In this document: positions 14,014-14,378 of the stretch, one piece after another
Position numbering within the stretch: the stretch's first letter is position 1
Layout: each line of letters opens with the position of its first letter
DNA from: CAYGUK01 sp964352985
Lineage (GTDB): Bacteria; Pseudomonadota; Gammaproteobacteria; JAHCLG01
NCBI GenBank assembly: GCA_964352985.1
Contig: CAYGUK010000100.1
Coordinates: forward strand, 1 to 14,378
DNA length: 14,378 nucleotides
Direction of reading: 5' to 3'
Translations under genes and position numbers: made by a program
The notes under the pieces: model-generated
Database searches by the model: none
Seen by the model: the letters and a program-made list of their open reading frames with translations, nothing else
Told to the model about the DNA's origin: nothing

Positions 14014-14378
14014 AGAATTTCGTGATGGACAACTCGCCAAAAAAATCGCTAACAAAATTGCGAGTAGTCATTTCCCTGAAAAGCATTATAGAATAATGGA
14101 ATTTTGCGGTGGGCACACACATGCAATTCACCGTTATGGGATTAATGATTTATTACCCGAAAATATCGAAATGATCCATGGTCCAGGATGTCCTGTTTGT
14201 GTCTTACCTATGAGTCGAATTGATCAGGCTATCTGGTTAGCAAAACAAGATAATATCATTTTATGTAGTTATGGTGATATGCTACGAGTCCCTGGGAGTG
14301 ATCAAATTAGTCTCCTTAAAGCAAAAGCAAAAGGCGCAAACGTCAAAATGGTTTATTCCATCAATGATGCTTTAACTA
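14000..14378 (+). CDS. hypD: Hydrogenase formation protein HypD (3' end outside window)
   Basis: HypD is the [4Fe-4S] scaffold on which the Fe(CN)2CO unit is built together with HypC. Only the first 126 codons are in the window; the family is about 370 residues. The frame is open to the right edge. Visible motifs are FCGGHTHAIHRYG with C36 and GPGCPVCVLP with C64 and C67, matching C41, C69 and C72 of E. coli HypD, then SYGDMLRVPGS. The ATG lies inside hypC with a 14-nt overlap, and GAGGT precedes it, so hypF, hypC and hypD form an overlapping chain. HypE and the hydrogenase structural genes would be expected further right or elsewhere. Confidence 0.95.
   Translation, partial: MKYIKEFRDGQLAKKIANKIASSHFPEKHYRIMEFCGGHTHAIHRYGINDLLPENIEMIHGPGCPVCVLPMSRIDQAIWLAKQDNIILCSYGDMLRVPGSDQISLLKAKAKGANVKMVYSINDALT

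Noticed and set aside
13934..14131. Minus-strand open frame across the hypC-hypD junction
   Set aside because: It runs antisense to hypC and hypD, both of which carry diagnostic motifs.
1..14378. CRISPR arrays, tRNA or rRNA genes, insertion sequences and phage genes
   Set aside because: I looked for regularly spaced repeats, tRNA-like ends, transposase motifs and terminal inverted repeats and saw none.

Overview
The window is AT-rich chromosomal DNA, apparently from a gammaproteobacterium. The assignment rests on an FNR-type regulator very close to the enterobacterial one, an OmpW-family remnant, and a MaoC-Pta fusion paired with acetate kinase. The strong AT bias, a decaying outer-membrane gene and lineage-specific proteins of unknown family would fit a host-associated member such as the Legionellales/Coxiellales. 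That placement is an impression, not a demonstrated fact.

Layout. (1) 47-3242, minus strand: a 478-residue protein of unknown family, an ADP-ribosylglycohydrolase-family enzyme and a small unknown protein, possibly one transcription unit. (2) 3431-3704, plus: a broken ompW-like gene that keeps its promoter, Shine-Dalgarno sequence and signal peptide start but has lost most of its barrel and its reading frame. It is followed by a perfect 16-bp inverted repeat. (3) 3807-6964, plus: an FNR-family [4Fe-4S] oxygen-sensing regulator, then a divergent universal-stress-like protein, a very His-rich helical protein, and a PAS/GHKL protein built like a histidine kinase but lacking the phospho-accepting His. 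(4) 9844-6968, minus: a MaoC-phosphotransacetylase fusion, an ABM-domain monooxygenase-like protein and acetate kinase, making ATP from acyl-CoA. (5) 10033 to the right edge, plus: a universal stress protein followed without a gap by hypA, hypB, hypF, hypC and the start of hypD, the maturation genes for [NiFe] hydrogenase. The hydrogenase itself and hypE are not in the window.

The regions to the right of the broken ompW gene look tied together by oxygen control. Two perfect FNR boxes (TTGAT-N4-ATCAA) lie at 4547-4560 and 4979-4992, and a 9-of-10 box at 9962-9975. Each is centred 41.5 bp before the start site predicted from a matching -10 element, the class II FNR geometry. The third box lies between the pta-ackA operon and the usp-hyp operon and has a suitable -10 element on both sides at that spacing. 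The likely picture is an anaerobic-response island: the regulator, two Usp-fold proteins, a redox/nucleotide-sensing pseudo-kinase, substrate-level ATP synthesis through acetyl phosphate, and hydrogenase assembly. The promoter positions are read from the sequence; the control itself is inferred.
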